A stretch of 54,982 bases of DNA from an uncultured Alphaproteobacteria bacterium. Its GTDB lineage: Bacteria; Pseudomonadota; Alphaproteobacteria; HIMB59; GCA-002718135. A model generated the notes under the pieces. That model was not told the DNA's origin. It made no database searches and worked only from the letters and a program-made list of their open reading frames with translations. Each line of letters starts with the position of its first letter. Positions within the stretch are counted from its first letter, which is position 1. The stretch is taken from NCBI GenBank assembly GCA_902518895.1, contig CABYHL010000006.1, positions 1-54,982 of the forward strand. Reading direction: 5' to 3'. Position numbers and translations under genes: made by a program. Below are positions 1 to 9,823 of the stretch, one piece after another.

Positions 1-270
1 TTTTATATATAATCGAGATTCATCATAACTTTTTCTTCTTCTCACTAAAATCAGAACAATTTGTCTAATAATTATGGATATCAATAAAATGACAAAAATT
101 ACATCCGCCAATAAAAAAAATTGTAGTCTTCTTGGATCTTTTACTAGATCGTTATTTGGAAGCATTAAGTAGAATGTAATCGAAAAACTCAATATGATTA
201 AAAAGATTAAAAAATAAAAAGATAATCTTGAAAGATGAATAGATTTAAGTAATTTTGATAGGTTAAACAC
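1..270 (-). CDS. ntrY: NtrY-like sensor histidine kinase, N-terminal part (cut by window edge)
   Basis: Translating the minus strand from the GTG at 270 gives 90 residues running off the left edge. Two hydrophobic segments (about residues 16-35 and 52-74) are separated by a short loop with LPNNDLVKDP, and the second ends in a basic RRRK stretch followed by ESRLYIK. This matches the start of the NtrY family, where two or more membrane helices precede a HAMP linker beginning near SRLhxR. An in-frame TAA at 285-283 excludes a much earlier start, so GTG is the best choice. Nothing of the kinase core is visible. The gene is divergent from ispDF. In many Alphaproteobacteria ispDF lies near the ntr genes, which supports the call. 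Confidence 0.6.
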   Translation of the reverse strand, partial: MFNLSKLLKSIHLSRLSFYFLIFLIILSFSITFYLMLPNNDLVKDPRRLQFFLLADVIFVILLISIIIRQIVLILVRRRKSYDESRLYIK

Positions 271-311
271 TGTATACTTTAGTTAGTTTTTAAATAATGA
301 TAGTAAAACAA

Positions 312-317
312 TATAGT
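312..317 (+). promoter_or_regulatory. Candidate -10 element for ispDF
   Basis: TATAGT (five of six matches to TATAAT) ends 12 bases before the ispDF ATG, in the 59-base gap divergent from the NtrY-like gene. The -35 region is only TTTAAA-like. If it is used, the leader would be about five bases long. AT-rich sequence makes chance matches common. Confidence 0.25.
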
Positions 318-329
318 ATATAAATTAAA

Positions 330-1469
330 ATGATGAAAAATGCACTTGTAATTCTAGCTGGTGGAAAAGGAAAGAGATTTGGTCAAAAAATTCCAAAACA
401 ATTCTTAAAAATTGGGAATACAAATTTTTTAAATTATTTTATTTCAAATTTAGATTTATCTAACTTCGATATTATTAATATTTCAATAGATAAAAAATAT
501 CAAAAGACTTACTTTAATCATAAGGCTGTTTCTGAAAAAATAAAAATTACCTATTCAAAACCTGGGCTTACAAGACAAATTTCATCTTTTAATGCTTTAA
601 AAAATTTAAAAAAATATAAAATTAAAAATGTATTAATACATGATGCTGCACGTCCTTTATGTAGTAATAAATTAATTAAAAAAATTATATCCAAATTAGG
701 CAAAAATACTAATGCCATTCCATATGTTGAATATAATGACAGACAATTAATAAAGAAAAGTAAATTGGAAACAAAAGCAATTAACGTGCAAACACCCCAA
801 GGGTTTAATTATAATTTAATATTAAAAGAACATATCAAATATAAAAATTTTGAATTTAATGATGATGCAGGATTATTACAAAAATCAAAAATGAAAATAA
901 ATTTGATCAAAGGTGAGAAAAATAATATTAAAATTACTTACCCAGAAGATATTCAATTATTTAATTTATACAAAAAACCGATAACAAAATACGGTATTGG
1001 CTACGATATTCATCAAATTGATAAAAATACCAAAAATGGATTAAAATTAGGAGGTATTAAAATTCCTTTCTCTAAATTGATTGGTCATTCTGATGCAGAC
1101 GTTGTACTGCATGCAATTTGTGATAGCATTTTTGGAGCACTTTCTATGAGAGATATAGGTTATCACTTTCCAAACACAGATAAAAAGTGGAAAAATGCAG
1201 ATTCATCTAAGTTCATTATTTATTGTAGAAATAAACTCAAAGAAAAAGGTTATTCTGTAATCAATCTAGATATAAATATAATAGCTGAAAAACCTAGAAT
1301 AAATAAATATGTTTCAAAAATGATTAAAAATATTTCAACATTACTTCAAATTAAAAATACCTCTGTATCCATTAAAGCAACTACAAATGAAAAAATTGGT
1401 TTTATTGGTAGTGGTGAAGGAATTGCAGCCGAGTCAATAGTTCATATAACAGATGATAAAGTTAGCTAA
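330..1469 (+). CDS. ispDF: Bifunctional IspD/IspF enzyme of the MEP isoprenoid pathway
   Basis: This is a fusion of 2-C-methyl-D-erythritol 4-phosphate cytidylyltransferase (IspD, about residues 1-215) and 2-C-methyl-D-erythritol 2,4-cyclodiphosphate synthase (IspF, about 220-379), two non-consecutive steps of the MEP pathway. IspD shows the nucleotide-binding LAGGKGKRFG at 9-18, HDAARP near 104, and TPQGF. IspF shows GIGYDIHQ near 222, whose Asp and His bind metal, GHSDADVV near 251, and TTNEKIGFIGSGEGI near the end. At 379 residues it has the usual fusion length. ATG also occurs at 333. The 3' end overlaps pgpA by 17 bases. The fusion is typical of Alphaproteobacteria. Confidence 0.95.
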   Translation: MMKNALVILAGGKGKRFGQKIPKQFLKIGNTNFLNYFISNLDLSNFDIINISIDKKYQKTYFNHKAVSEKIKITYSKPGLTRQISSFNALKNLKKYKIKNVLIHDAARPLCSNKLIKKIISKLGKNTNAIPYVEYNDRQLIKKSKLETKAINVQTPQGFNYNLILKEHIKYKNFEFNDDAGLLQKSKMKINLIKGEKNNIKITYPEDIQLFNLYKKPITKYGIGYDIHQIDKNTKNGLKLGGIKIPFSKLIGHSDADVVLHAICDSIFGALSMRDIGYHFPNTDKKWKNADSSKFIIYCRNKLKEKGYSVINLDINIIAEKPRINKYVSKMIKNISTLLQIKNTSVSIKATTNEKIGFIGSGEGIAAESIVHITDDKVS

Positions 1470-1929
1470 TTTTTTTGTGTCTTTATCTTTTGCTGGATAT
1501 ATTAAATTAATACCATCAGGAACCTTCGCATCTTTTTTATCAATAATTATTTTATTTCCTATTGTTGAATACAAAATTATTTCTTTAGAAATATTTGTAG
1601 TTATTTTTTTTGTAATCTTTTTACTATCTTTATTTTTTATTAATAAATTCTCTTCACACACCCAATCACATGACTCAAAAATAATAGTTATTGATGAATT
1701 CTTAGGAGTATACTTAATTTTAATATTTTATGATCAAATTAAAATAATAAATCCTTATGTCACAATAATATTAATTTTTATTTTATTTCGTTTTTTTGAT
1801 ATATTAAAAATTTTTCCAGCCAACATAGTAGACACGAGACTTAAATCAGCTTTTGGTGTAATTCTTGATGATTTAATAGCAGGAATATATACAATAATAA
1901 TTCTTTATATTGTAAATGGTTATTATTAA
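1453..1929 (+). CDS. pgpA: Phosphatidylglycerophosphatase A
   Basis: PgpA dephosphorylates phosphatidylglycerophosphate to phosphatidylglycerol at the inner membrane. The 158-residue product is mostly hydrophobic with several membrane segments. It carries the family marks: a PSGTFASF turn near residue 22, IVIDEF near 78, FDILKIFPA near 115 and LDDLIAG near 137, the last two being the acidic motifs of the family. The ATG lies inside ispDF in another frame, and the stop overlaps the next gene by 14 bases. This suggests translational coupling of ispDF, pgpA and the cinA-like gene. Confidence 0.9.
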   Translation: MIKLANFFVSLSFAGYIKLIPSGTFASFLSIIILFPIVEYKIISLEIFVVIFFVIFLLSLFFINKFSSHTQSHDSKIIVIDEFLGVYLILIFYDQIKIINPYVTIILIFILFRFFDILKIFPANIVDTRLKSAFGVILDDLIAGIYTIIILYIVNGYY

Positions 1930-2380
1930 AAAAGTTATAGATAAATTAATAAAAAAAAATATCTCAATTTCAGTTGCTGAGTCATGCACAGGTGGGCTAA
2001 TAACAAACACTATCACCAAATATAGTGGAGTTTCAAAAATTTTCTCTTACGGGATTATTAGTTATTCTAATAAAGCTAAATCTAAATATTTATCTGTTTC
2101 AAAAAGTAATCTTTCTAAATTTGGAGCTGTAAGTAAAGAAGTAGCTGAGGATATGATAAATGGTCTGTACAAAAATGAAAAAACACAAATCTGCATTTCT
2201 ACAACTGGTATAGCAGGTCCTAATGGTGGGACAAAGTTAAAGCCAGTAGGATTAGTGTATATTGGAATTAAAGTTAATAAAAGTAATTATATTTTCAAGA
2301 AAATATACAAAGGAAAACGACTGGACATACAGAGAAAAACTAGAAATTTTATATTTAGCAAAATTAATCAATTAATCTAA
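1916..2380 (+). CDS. CinA C-terminal-domain protein, nicotinamide-nucleotide amidohydrolase type (PncC)
   Basis: A 154-residue stand-alone CinA C-terminal domain. Characterised relatives deamidate nicotinamide mononucleotide to nicotinate mononucleotide in NAD salvage. Motifs seen are AESCTGGL at about 21-28, a conserved GIISYSN, GAVSKEVAEDM, and STTGIAGPNGG near 96. The N-terminal MoeA-like half of long CinA proteins is absent, as is usual for the short alphaproteobacterial form. The start overlaps pgpA. The stop overlaps the convergent COQ10-like gene by nine bases. Confidence 0.88.
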   Translation: MVIIKKVIDKLIKKNISISVAESCTGGLITNTITKYSGVSKIFSYGIISYSNKAKSKYLSVSKSNLSKFGAVSKEVAEDMINGLYKNEKTQICISTTGIAGPNGGTKLKPVGLVYIGIKVNKSNYIFKKIYKGKRLDIQRKTRNFIFSKINQLI

Positions 2381-2809
2381 AATTTCATCAGCGCGAACTT
2401 TAAATGATTCAATCATTTTGTTTTCAATTAAAGGAAAAAAAGCTTCAGCGATTTTTTGATGAAAAAATCGTTTAAATTCAAATTCAACATTAAAATGAAT
2501 TCTTGTTTGATTTTTTTTTATTGATTCAAAAATCCAGTTAGTTTTAAGATCTTTTAAAGGCCCTTCAATATAAGTTGTACTTATTGAAAGTTTTTTTTTA
2601 TCAAAAGTGACGTGTGAACCAAAAGTTTGAGGCATGAAATATTTGTACCAAACAACCATATCTGCATAGATTTCTTTTTCACTCTTTGAATGTACTTTCA
2701 TTGCTGAACACCAAGGTATAAAATAAGGATAACTCTCAATATCTAAAACGATATTAAAAAGACCCTTTGCGTCATGATCGACTATCTCCTCCCTATTTGA
2801 TGATTTCAT
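2372..2809 (-). CDS. COQ10/RatA-type START-domain protein, probable ubiquinone-binding chaperone
   Basis: The 145-residue product has the COQ10 signature near the N-terminus: [13 protein letters not shown], then a beta-rich stretch including [13 protein letters not shown], and a C-terminal helix with [17 protein letters not shown]10-family START proteins bind ubiquinone and support its use in respiration; related RatA proteins are annotated as toxins. The chaperone role is inferred from the family. Its ATG overlaps the lipA stop as ATGA, so it is the last gene of the PDH-lipA series. Confidence 0.8.
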   Translation of the reverse strand: MKSSNREEIVDHDAKGLFNIVLDIESYPYFIPWCSAMKVHSKSEKEIYADMVVWYKYFMPQTFGSHVTFDKKKLSISTTYIEGPLKDLKTNWIFESIKKNQTRIHFNVEFEFKRFFHQKIAEAFFPLIENKMIESFKVRADEILD

Positions 2810-3741
2810 TGAATTGAATAAAGTTTATTTTTCCTATTTTCTTGCATGATTTTAAAATCATCAGAAGCATGATAACTTGAACGAGTTAGCGGTGATGATG
2901 CCACCATAAGAAATCCTTTTGCGTATGCCATTTTTTTATATTCATCAAATTCTTGAGGAGTAATAAATTTTTCTAGCTTAGCGTGTTTCGGTGTTGGAGG
3001 TAAGTATTGCCCTATTGTAATAAAATCAACATTAGCTGCTCTTAAATCATCCATTACCTGATATACTTCTTCTTTAGTTTCACCTAAACCAACCATTAGA
3101 CCTGATTTTGTAAATATACTTGGATTTTTTTCTTTAATTTGACTAAGTAAATTTAAACTTACAAAGTAACGTGAACCAGGACGAATTGATGGATATAATC
3201 TTGGCACTGTTTCTAAGTTATGATTGAAAACGTCAGGTAAATTTTTTGATAAAATATCTATAGCTTCAGGTTTATTTTTAAAGTCAGGAGTTAAAATTTC
3301 AATTGTGCAATTTGGATTTAAAGATTTAATTGAATCTATTACGTTGATAAAATGTAGTGCTCCACCATCTATTAGGTCGTCTCTGTCAACACTCGTTATT
3401 ACAACATGTTCTAAATTCAATTGCTTAACTGACTCAGCAATTCTTATAGCTTCACCGTGGTCAATATAATGAGGTTTGCCAGTTTTAATATTACAAAATG
3501 CGCAAGCTCTAGTACATATATCTCCGAGTATCATAAATGTTGCATGTTTTTTTTGCCAACATTCAGCTATATTTGGACATGCAGCTTCTTCACATACAGT
3601 TACAATTTTTTTATCTTTTAGGAGTTTATTTGTTTCTTTGAAAAATTTGGAAGTTGGTGCTTTTACTCTAATCCAACTTGGTTTTTTAGGAATTGGATTA
3701 GATTTATTTTTTACTTTTTCAGGATGACGTGGTCCACTCAT
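2806..3741 (-). CDS. lipA: Lipoyl synthase (radical SAM)
   Basis: LipA inserts two sulfurs into octanoyl groups carried by lipoyl domains. Both iron-sulfur sites are visible: the auxiliary cluster cysteines C50, C55 and C61 in [12 protein letters not shown], and the radical SAM cysteines C76, C80 and C83 in CTRACAFC. The C-terminal RSSYHA supplies the serine ligand known in the family. The 311-residue length is normal. It sits five bases downstream of pdhC. Its neighbours encode two lipoyl-bearing proteins, so this arrangement places cofactor synthesis beside its substrates. Confidence 0.96.
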   Translation of the reverse strand: MSGPRHPEKVKNKSNPIPKKPSWIRVKAPTSKFFKETNKLLKDKKIVTVCEEAACPNIAECWQKKHATFMILGDICTRACAFCNIKTGKPHYIDHGEAIRIAESVKQLNLEHVVITSVDRDDLIDGGALHFINVIDSIKSLNPNCTIEILTPDFKNKPEAIDILSKNLPDVFNHNLETVPRLYPSIRPGSRYFVSLNLLSQIKEKNPSIFTKSGLMVGLGETKEEVYQVMDDLRAANVDFITIGQYLPPTPKHAKLEKFITPQEFDEYKKMAYAKGFLMVASSPLTRSSYHASDDFKIMQENRKNKLYSIQ

Positions 3742-3746
3742 GAACG

Positions 3747-4976
3747 TTAAATAACTTCCATATCCATGCTATTCAACCATATTTGGAAAGGATCTTCCAA
3801 AATATCGCTAAAATCTTTGAGTAATTTTGCCGCAACAGCACCATCTAATGATCTATGATCTGCTGAAATAGTAGATTTCATTGTATGCCCTATTTCAATA
3901 CTGCCAGAGTTAACAACAGGTTTTTCAATTATAGATCCAATTGCAATAATACTTGATTGTGGCGGATTAATAATTGCTTGAAATTCTGTGATTCCAAACA
4001 TGCCTAGGTTTGAGATAGTTATAGATCCTCCACTATATTCTTCTGGTAATAATTTATTTTGATTAGCTTTTTTTACTAATGATTTAATTTCTGTTGAAAT
4101 TTCAGCTAATCCTTTTGTATCGGCTTCTTTAACAATAGGTGTAATCAATCCTTCTTTTAACGCTACCGCTATAGCAATATCGATATTTTTATATTGATGA
4201 ATTTTACCATTCATCCAAGAAATATTTGTTTCTGGATTTTTCGCTATTGCCATTGCGCATGCTTTTACAATGAGATCATTAAACGAGATTTTGATATCAC
4301 TATTTGAATTTATTTTTTTTCTTAAATTTATTAGCTTATCCATTCGTGTTTCAATAGTAAGATAAAAATGTGGAACCTCATTTTTTGTTTGTGTTGTTCT
4401 TTCAGCAATTATTTTTCTAATACTAGATGGCTCAATTACAGAAATATTTTCATCATTGATATGAAGTTCAAAATTTTGAATATCTTTTTTTATTATCCTA
4501 CCATCAGGTCCAGATCCTTTTATAAGAGTTAGATCAATATTGTTATCTTTCGAAAATTTTTTAACAAACGGTGAAGCAAAATTAGTATTTTGTTTAGTGT
4601 TTAAATCTTTACTTCTTTCTATTATTTGACTTTTATCTATTTGAGTATTTACTTTAGGCCTTTCTGAAACTTCATTTTTTTCTTCACTGCTTACAGTTTG
4701 ATCTTTATCATTATAATCCTCTAATCTTTCATCTTTGCTACCATTGATTAGAGCAATGACAGAATTAACAGCAATTTGTTTATCTGGTGTTGTATCAATT
4801 AAATGTGTAATTTCTCCCTCATCAACTGCCTCAACTTCCATTGTTGCTTTATCTGTTTCAATTTCAGCTAATATATCTCCAGCTGAAACAGTATCACCAA
4901 TATTAACTAGCCATTTATTAATTACACCCTCTGACATTGTGGGTGATAATGCAGGCATTAAAACTTTAATGGCCAT
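3747..4976 (-). CDS. pdhC: Dihydrolipoyllysine acetyltransferase, E2 of pyruvate dehydrogenase
   Basis: E2 transfers acetyl from lipoamide to CoA and forms the core of the PDH complex. Domains in order are one lipoyl domain (about 1-76, lipoylated Lys43 in TDKATMEV), a charged linker, a peripheral-subunit-binding domain near 132-167 with [11 protein letters not shown], and a catalytic domain from about 180. The active-site motif DHRSLDG gives His374 and Asp378. Length is 409 residues. The ATG abuts the pdhB stop with no gap. Confidence 0.95.
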   Translation of the reverse strand: MAIKVLMPALSPTMSEGVINKWLVNIGDTVSAGDILAEIETDKATMEVEAVDEGEITHLIDTTPDKQIAVNSVIALINGSKDERLEDYNDKDQTVSSEEKNEVSERPKVNTQIDKSQIIERSKDLNTKQNTNFASPFVKKFSKDNNIDLTLIKGSGPDGRIIKKDIQNFELHINDENISVIEPSSIRKIIAERTTQTKNEVPHFYLTIETRMDKLINLRKKINSNSDIKISFNDLIVKACAMAIAKNPETNISWMNGKIHQYKNIDIAIAVALKEGLITPIVKEADTKGLAEISTEIKSLVKKANQNKLLPEEYSGGSITISNLGMFGITEFQAIINPPQSSIIAIGSIIEKPVVNSGSIEIGHTMKSTISADHRSLDGAVAAKLLKDFSDILEDPFQIWLNSMDMEVI

Positions 4977-6356
4977 TTATTTTATATAACTTACTTTTTT
5001 TGCAGCATTTATAATATCATCAACTTGAGGAAGATATAATTTTTCTAAACTCAATGCGTATGGCATTGGAACATCCGCACTATTAACTTTTATCACTGGT
5101 GAATCTAAATAATCAAATGCATCCCTTTGAACAATATTTGCAATTTCAGAACCAACACTACCAAATGGCCAGGACTCTTCGACAGTAATTAGTCTATTAG
5201 TTTTTTTAACTGAATTTAAAATTGTTTCCGTATCCAAAGGTCGTAAAGTTTGTAAATCAATAATTTCTGCATCTAAATTGTATTCCTCTTTTAATCTTAA
5301 TGCCGCTTCTTTTGATTTCTGCAACATTATTGAATACGTTACAATCGTTAAATCTTTTCCTTCTTTTTCTATATTTGCTTTTCCAATTGGTATTGAGAAG
5401 TTAATGTCATTATTAACAGGACCTTTTAATCCATAAAGAATTTCATTTTCTAGAAAAATTACGGGATTTGGATCTGATATTGCAGATCTTAACAAACCTT
5501 TTGCGTTATAAGGAGTAGATGGCGCAATAACTTTTAAACCTGGCACTTGAGAATACCAGGAAGAAAAATCCTGACTATGTTGTGCAGCAACTTGGGCCGC
5601 GGCACCATTAGGTCCTCTGAAAACAATAGGGCAATTAATTTGTCCTCCAGACATGTAAAGTGTTTTTGCAGCTGAATTTATAATTTGATCAATTGCTTGC
5701 ATAGAAAAATTAAAAGTCATGAATTCTAAGATTGGTCTCAATCCCTTAAATGCTGCTCCAACTGCTAATCCGGTAAATCCATGTTCAGAAATAGGAGTAT
5801 CTAATACTCTTTCTTTGCCAAATTCTTGTAGAAGACCTTGCGTTACTTTATATGCACCTTGATACTCGGCAACTTCCTCTCCAAGTATGAAAACTTTATT
5901 ATCCTTTCTCATTTCTTCGGCCATTGTGTCTCTTAGTGCTTGGCGCATAGTAATTTCTTCTGAACTTAAATTTCTATCTTCTTCTATTTTAGGTGATGGT
6001 GTATCGATTATATCAGCTTTCTTATTCTCAATTTTTGTCTCAATATTTTTTTCAATTTTCTTTTCTTCAATCACTTTTTCAATGGGAACTTCTTTTTTTA
6101 CTTCAACTTTTTCATTTGGATCGCCAATAATCGCTATAGCTTTATTTACTGGAATATTGACTTCTCCTTCTTTAAATAAAAGATCAAGAACAACACCTTC
6201 ATCTACCGCCTCTACTTCCATTGTTGCTTTATCAGTTTCAATTTCTGCTATCAGATCACCAGCCTTAACAGTATCCCCTTTTTTAATTAACCACTTAGAC
6301 AGATTTCCTTCTGTCATTGTTGGAGATAATGCGGGCATTAAAATTTCTGTGCTCAT
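4977..6356 (-). CDS. pdhB: Pyruvate dehydrogenase E1 beta subunit with N-terminal lipoyl domain
   Basis: The beta subunit pairs with PdhA to decarboxylate pyruvate on thiamine diphosphate. Residues 1-76 form a lipoyl domain with Lys43 in TDKATMEV, nearly the same as in pdhC. A Glu/Lys/Ile-rich linker follows to about 130, then the E1-beta fold beginning [15 protein letters not shown]. Family motifs include [10 protein letters not shown] and [15 protein letters not shown]. At 459 residues it is about 130 longer than an ordinary E1 beta, which the lipoyl domain and linker explain. Such fusions are known in Alphaproteobacteria. Confidence 0.95.
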   Translation of the reverse strand: MSTEILMPALSPTMTEGNLSKWLIKKGDTVKAGDLIAEIETDKATMEVEAVDEGVVLDLLFKEGEVNIPVNKAIAIIGDPNEKVEVKKEVPIEKVIEEKKIEKNIETKIENKKADIIDTPSPKIEEDRNLSSEEITMRQALRDTMAEEMRKDNKVFILGEEVAEYQGAYKVTQGLLQEFGKERVLDTPISEHGFTGLAVGAAFKGLRPILEFMTFNFSMQAIDQIINSAAKTLYMSGGQINCPIVFRGPNGAAAQVAAQHSQDFSSWYSQVPGLKVIAPSTPYNAKGLLRSAISDPNPVIFLENEILYGLKGPVNNDINFSIPIGKANIEKEGKDLTIVTYSIMLQKSKEAALRLKEEYNLDAEIIDLQTLRPLDTETILNSVKKTNRLITVEESWPFGSVGSEIANIVQRDAFDYLDSPVIKVNSADVPMPYALSLEKLYLPQVDDIINAAKKVSYIK

Positions 6357-6359
6357 AAT

Positions 6360-7322
6360 TTATAGATAAACATCAGTATAAAGTTCGCTATCCTTCGGAA
6401 AAGGACTATTGGTTGCAAATTCAGCTGCATTTTTAATTTCTTCTAAAGTATCTTTATTAATTTTTTCAATTTCATCATTAGTTGCAATTTTTTTCTTTAA
6501 AATTTCAGCTTTAACTATTTCAATAGGATCGGTTTGCTTATAATTATCTAATTCTTCTTTTGTTCTATATTTTGCAGGATCTGACATTGAATGTCCTCTA
6601 TATCGATATGTTTGTACTTCAATAATATAAGGCCCATTCCCTTCTCTGACATACTTACCTGCTTTATCTGCTGCTTCTATAACTGAAAATACATTCATTC
6701 CATCCACCTTCTCACCAGGAATGCCAAATGCCTCACCTCTTTTATATAAATCTAATCCGGCCGCCGCTCTATCTACAGATGTACCCATTCCATATTTATT
6801 ATTTTCAATAATGTATAAAACAGGAAGCTTCCATAAAGCAGCTAGATTAAAAGCTTCAAAAACCTGTCCATTGTTCATTGCTCCATCACCAATATATGTT
6901 CTACATATATTTTTTTCTCCATTATATTTATGCGTGAATGCTATACCGGTTCCTATTGGTACTTGAGCTCCTACAATACCATGACCGCCATAAAAATTAT
7001 TTTCCTTAGAGAACATATGCATTGAACCACCCTTACCAGCAGAATAACCATCTTCTCTACCTGTCAATTCTGCCATAATACGTTTTGGATCTAATCCCCT
7101 TGCAATCATATGGCCATGATCTCTATAAGTTGTTACAACTGAGTCATTCTTATCTATTGTCATTAATATACCAACAACAACAGCTTCTTGACCAATATAC
7201 AGATGACAAAAACCACCGATTTTACCCATTCCGTAAAGCTGAGCTGCTCTTTCCTCAAATCTTCTAATCTTGAGCATAAAAGAGTACATTTTAATGTAAT
7301 CGGCTTTTTGAAGTTTCTTCAT
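6360..7322 (-). CDS. pdhA: Pyruvate dehydrogenase E1 alpha subunit
   Basis: The catalytic alpha subunit binds thiamine diphosphate. GDGAMNNGQ at 145-153 and ENNKYGMGTS at about 173-182 form the TPP/Mg site, and YRYRGHSMSDPAKYR is the phosphorylation-loop region of the family. Also seen are YIGQEA near 42 and GKGGSMHM near 97. The 320-residue length is normal for alphaproteobacterial PdhA. It starts the pdhA-pdhB-pdhC-lipA series and has its own well-formed promoter candidate just upstream. Confidence 0.96.
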   Translation of the reverse strand: MKKLQKADYIKMYSFMLKIRRFEERAAQLYGMGKIGGFCHLYIGQEAVVVGILMTIDKNDSVVTTYRDHGHMIARGLDPKRIMAELTGREDGYSAGKGGSMHMFSKENNFYGGHGIVGAQVPIGTGIAFTHKYNGEKNICRTYIGDGAMNNGQVFEAFNLAALWKLPVLYIIENNKYGMGTSVDRAAAGLDLYKRGEAFGIPGEKVDGMNVFSVIEAADKAGKYVREGNGPYIIEVQTYRYRGHSMSDPAKYRTKEELDNYKQTDPIEIVKAEILKKKIATNDEIEKINKDTLEEIKNAAEFATNSPFPKDSELYTDVYL

Positions 7323-7335
7323 ATGATAATCTTTA

Positions 7336-7362
7336 ATTATAATTAGGGTGATTTTTTGTCAA
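7336..7362 (-). promoter_or_regulatory. Promoter candidate for pdhA with two consensus hexamers
   Basis: On the minus strand TTGACA (7362-7357) is followed after 15 bases by TATAAT (7341-7336); both hexamers match the sigma-70 consensus exactly, though the spacer is two bases short. The -10 ends 13 bases before the pdhA ATG, predicting a leader of only about 5-8 bases and no room for a normal ribosome-binding site. Confidence 0.5.
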
Positions 7363-7372
7363 ATAAATCAAT

Positions 7373-7684
7373 CTATTCTATAATTATAACTGTTTCGTTT
7401 TCTGAAGTAAATCCTGTAACTTTCCTAAATGTCTCATCTAAATAGTCCAAATCTATAGTATTTGGTTGTAATCTTTTAATTCTATCTAGATAAAATTCAT
7501 TTTCCTTTTTTAAGGACATATATTGTTCATTGTATTGAGCATTAAGATTTTTAAGACTGAAATATTTCAGTAATCCCCTCTCACCATTTACAAGAAAATA
7601 AAGAAGATAAACAAATAGAAAAAAAGTAAACAAAAAAGACAAATAAAAATAAAATTTATTTTTTAAAACTAATGATTTGTTCAT
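7373..7684 (-). CDS. ftsB: FtsB/DivIC septum formation initiator
   Basis: A 103-residue bitopic membrane protein. It has a short basic cytoplasmic end, one membrane helix at about 11-32, the GERGLLKYF turn typical of FtsB, then a coiled coil (about 46-72) and a small acidic periplasmic tail. FtsB forms a complex with FtsL and FtsQ at the division site. Its position between eno and pdhA is the usual alphaproteobacterial place for this gene. A perfect TTGACA overlaps the eno stop upstream at 7723-7718, but the matching -10 is poor. Confidence 0.82.
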   Translation of the reverse strand: MNKSLVLKNKFYFYLSFLFTFFLFVYLLYFLVNGERGLLKYFSLKNLNAQYNEQYMSLKKENEFYLDRIKRLQPNTIDLDYLDETFRKVTGFTSENETVIIIE

Positions 7685-7693
7685 CTTCTATAT

Positions 7694-7723
7694 AAATAGC
7701 ATATTTAAGATGGAGACTGTCAA
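7694..7723 (-). promoter_or_regulatory. Weak promoter candidate between eno and ftsB
   Basis: TTGACA on the minus strand at 7723-7718 is an exact -35 consensus overlapping the TGA stop of eno. The best -10 options are CTATTT at 18 bases or TATTTA at 19 bases, both only partial matches. It could give ftsB separate transcription, but read-through from eno is equally possible. Confidence 0.25.
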
Positions 7724-9000
7724 TTATTATTTAAGATAGAAGATCCAGCATACTTTGCTTTACCTTGTAATGCTTCTTCAATTCTTAATAATTGATTATA
7801 TTTTGCCGTTCTATCTGTTCTAGATAAAGAACCTGTTTTAATTTGACCTGCTGAAACACCAACTGATAAATCAGCAATCGTCGTATCCTCAGTCTCACCA
7901 GAACGATGTGAAATTATAGTACTAAAATTATTTTCTTTTGCTAATTTAATCGACTCCAAAGTTTCTTTTAGGGTACCTATTTGATTTACTTTAACTAAAA
8001 TAGAATTTCCCGCACCCTCTGCAATTCCTTTTTGTAATCTTTTTTTATTTGTAACAAATAAATCATCACCAACTAACTGAACTTTTTTTCCTATTGTTGA
8101 TGTTAAGTTAGACCAACCATCCCAATCATCCTCTGACATTCCATCTTCAATAGAATAAATTGGATAAGCATTTACCAATTTCTCTAAATATTTTATCATC
8201 TCATCAGAAGACAAAATAATTTTTTCTCCTCGTAAATCATATTTATTATTTTTATAAAATTCAGTTGATGCTACATCAAGTGAAAGATAAATATCTTTTC
8301 CAGGTTTAAAACCTGCATCCTCCACTGATTTCAAAACTGTTTCTATGACTTCACTAGAACTATTTATGTTAGGAGCAAATCCACCTTCATCACCAACATT
8401 TGTGTTTAAGCCTTTTGATTTTAAAAGTGACTTTAATGAATGAAATATTTCGCAACCATATTGAAGTGCATCTGAAAAATTATTTGCACCTATAGGAGCT
8501 ACCATAAATTCTTGAATATCAACGTCGTTATCTGCATGTGATCCTCCATTAATAATGTTCATCATTGGAACTGGAAGACTCATTGTATGTTCTTTACCAA
8601 GAAAAGAATATAATTCATGACCTTCAGAAGCAGCTAAACATTTTGCAAAAGCTAAGCTTGCAGCAAGCGTTGCATTAGCACCTAAATTTGATTTATTTTC
8701 CGTACCATCTAGTTCTAATAAAAAATCATCAAAAGAAGAAATATCTTCAAATGATTTTCCTACTAGTTCGTTAGAAATTGTTTCATTGATATTTCCTACT
8801 GCTTTAAGAACTCCTTTACCTTTGTATTTGGATTTATCATTATCTCGCAATTCTAGAGCCTCATGCACTCCAGTAGATGCTCCACTTGGAACCGCAGCTC
8901 TTCCAAAGATAGAATTTTCAAACTCTATATCACATTCAACAGTAGGATTTCCTCTGCTATCTATTATTTGTCTTGCTTTTATATTCGTTATTTTAGGCAT
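7720..9000 (-). CDS. eno: Enolase
   Basis: Enolase converts 2-phosphoglycerate to phosphoenolpyruvate. The 426-residue product has the expected motifs: RGNPTVE near the start, [43 protein letters not shown] with a metal ligand, GDDLFVTN, the catalytic-lysine segment LVKVNQIGT, and SHRSGETED. It overlaps kdsA by eight bases. PEP made here is used by KdsA next door, and by PseI and pyruvate metabolism elsewhere in the window. Confidence 0.97.
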   Translation of the reverse strand: MPKITNIKARQIIDSRGNPTVECDIEFENSIFGRAAVPSGASTGVHEALELRDNDKSKYKGKGVLKAVGNINETISNELVGKSFEDISSFDDFLLELDGTENKSNLGANATLAASLAFAKCLAASEGHELYSFLGKEHTMSLPVPMMNIINGGSHADNDVDIQEFMVAPIGANNFSDALQYGCEIFHSLKSLLKSKGLNTNVGDEGGFAPNINSSSEVIETVLKSVEDAGFKPGKDIYLSLDVASTEFYKNNKYDLRGEKIILSSDEMIKYLEKLVNAYPIYSIEDGMSEDDWDGWSNLTSTIGKKVQLVGDDLFVTNKKRLQKGIAEGAGNSILVKVNQIGTLKETLESIKLAKENNFSTIISHRSGETEDTTIADLSVGVSAGQIKTGSLSRTDRTAKYNQLLRIEEALQGKAKYAGSSILNNN

Positions 9001-9823
9001 TGTTTTTCGCTATATCATCAAATTTTTTAAGTTGAACTAATAAATTTTTTAAATCCTTTATATTAATCATGTTTGGTCCATCGCTAGGAGCATTATCTGG
9101 ATCATTATGTGTTTCTAAAAATAAACCAGCTACACCAATAGATATAGCAGCTTTGCATAAAGAGGGGATATGTTCTCTTTGACCACCACTTTTATCACCT
9201 AATCCTCCTGGCTGTTGAACGGAATGAGTTGCATCAAAAATTACAGGGTATTCATATCTTTTCATAATATCTAAACCTTTAAAATCATTTACTAGGGTGT
9301 TGTAACCAAAAGATGTTCCTCTTTCAGTTATCATAATGTTTTTATTATTTGTACTTTCTATCTTGGTAAAAATATTTTTAACGTCAGTTGGTGATAAAAA
9401 TTGACCTTTTTTAACATTAATAATTTTATTTGTATTACCTGCGGATAATAATAAATCAGTTTGACGGCATAAAAAAGCAGGTATTTGGAGAATATCAATA
9501 ATACTATCTTGATTTAATTGATGACATTGATCTTCATTATGGACATCGGTTAGTATTGGTAAATTAAAATTAGTTTTAATTTTTTCAAATATTTTTAATG
9601 CGTCATCAAGTTTAATACCTCTGTCACTATTAATACTTGATCTATTGGCCTTATCAAAACTAGATTTAAAAATTAAACTAACACCAACATCATCACATAT
9701 TTTATGTAATTCCTCTGCAATCATCAATGAGTGACTTTCATTTTCTATTACGCATGGACCTGCAATTAAAACAAATGGAGAATTATTTGAGATAGAAAAA
9801 TTTTTTAGATTGATATTAATCAT
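8993..9823 (-). CDS. kdsA: 3-deoxy-8-phosphooctulonate synthase (Kdo8P synthase)
   Basis: KdsA condenses arabinose 5-phosphate with PEP to make Kdo 8-phosphate for the inner core of LPS. The 276-residue protein shows the family segments [10 protein letters not shown] near 19, [34 protein letters not shown] and [11 protein letters not shown]. It overlaps both neighbours, pyrG upstream and eno downstream, by eight bases each. The order pyrG-kdsA-eno is widespread in Proteobacteria and supplies CTP, Kdo8P and PEP for LPS synthesis. Confidence 0.96.
   Translation of the reverse strand: MININLKNFSISNNSPFVLIAGPCVIENESHSLMIAEELHKICDDVGVSLIFKSSFDKANRSSINSDRGIKLDDALKIFEKIKTNFNLPILTDVHNEDQCHQLNQDSIIDILQIPAFLCRQTDLLLSAGNTNKIINVKKGQFLSPTDVKNIFTKIESTNNKNIMITERGTSFGYNTLVNDFKGLDIMKRYEYPVIFDATHSVQQPGGLGDKSGGQREHIPSLCKAAISIGVAGLFLETHNDPDNAPSDGPNMINIKDLKNLLVQLKKFDDIAKNNA

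Noticed and set aside
1434-1661. Minus-strand frame over the ispDF/pgpA junction
   Set aside because: It lies opposite pgpA, whose conserved motifs are clear, and has no recognisable feature.
5887-6369. Open frame of 160 codons antisense to pdhB, and similar frames antisense to lipA (3224-3727) and pdhC (4735-4989)
   Set aside because: These lie opposite strongly conserved genes, show low-complexity Ser/Ile/Phe composition and no family features. They are frame shadows.
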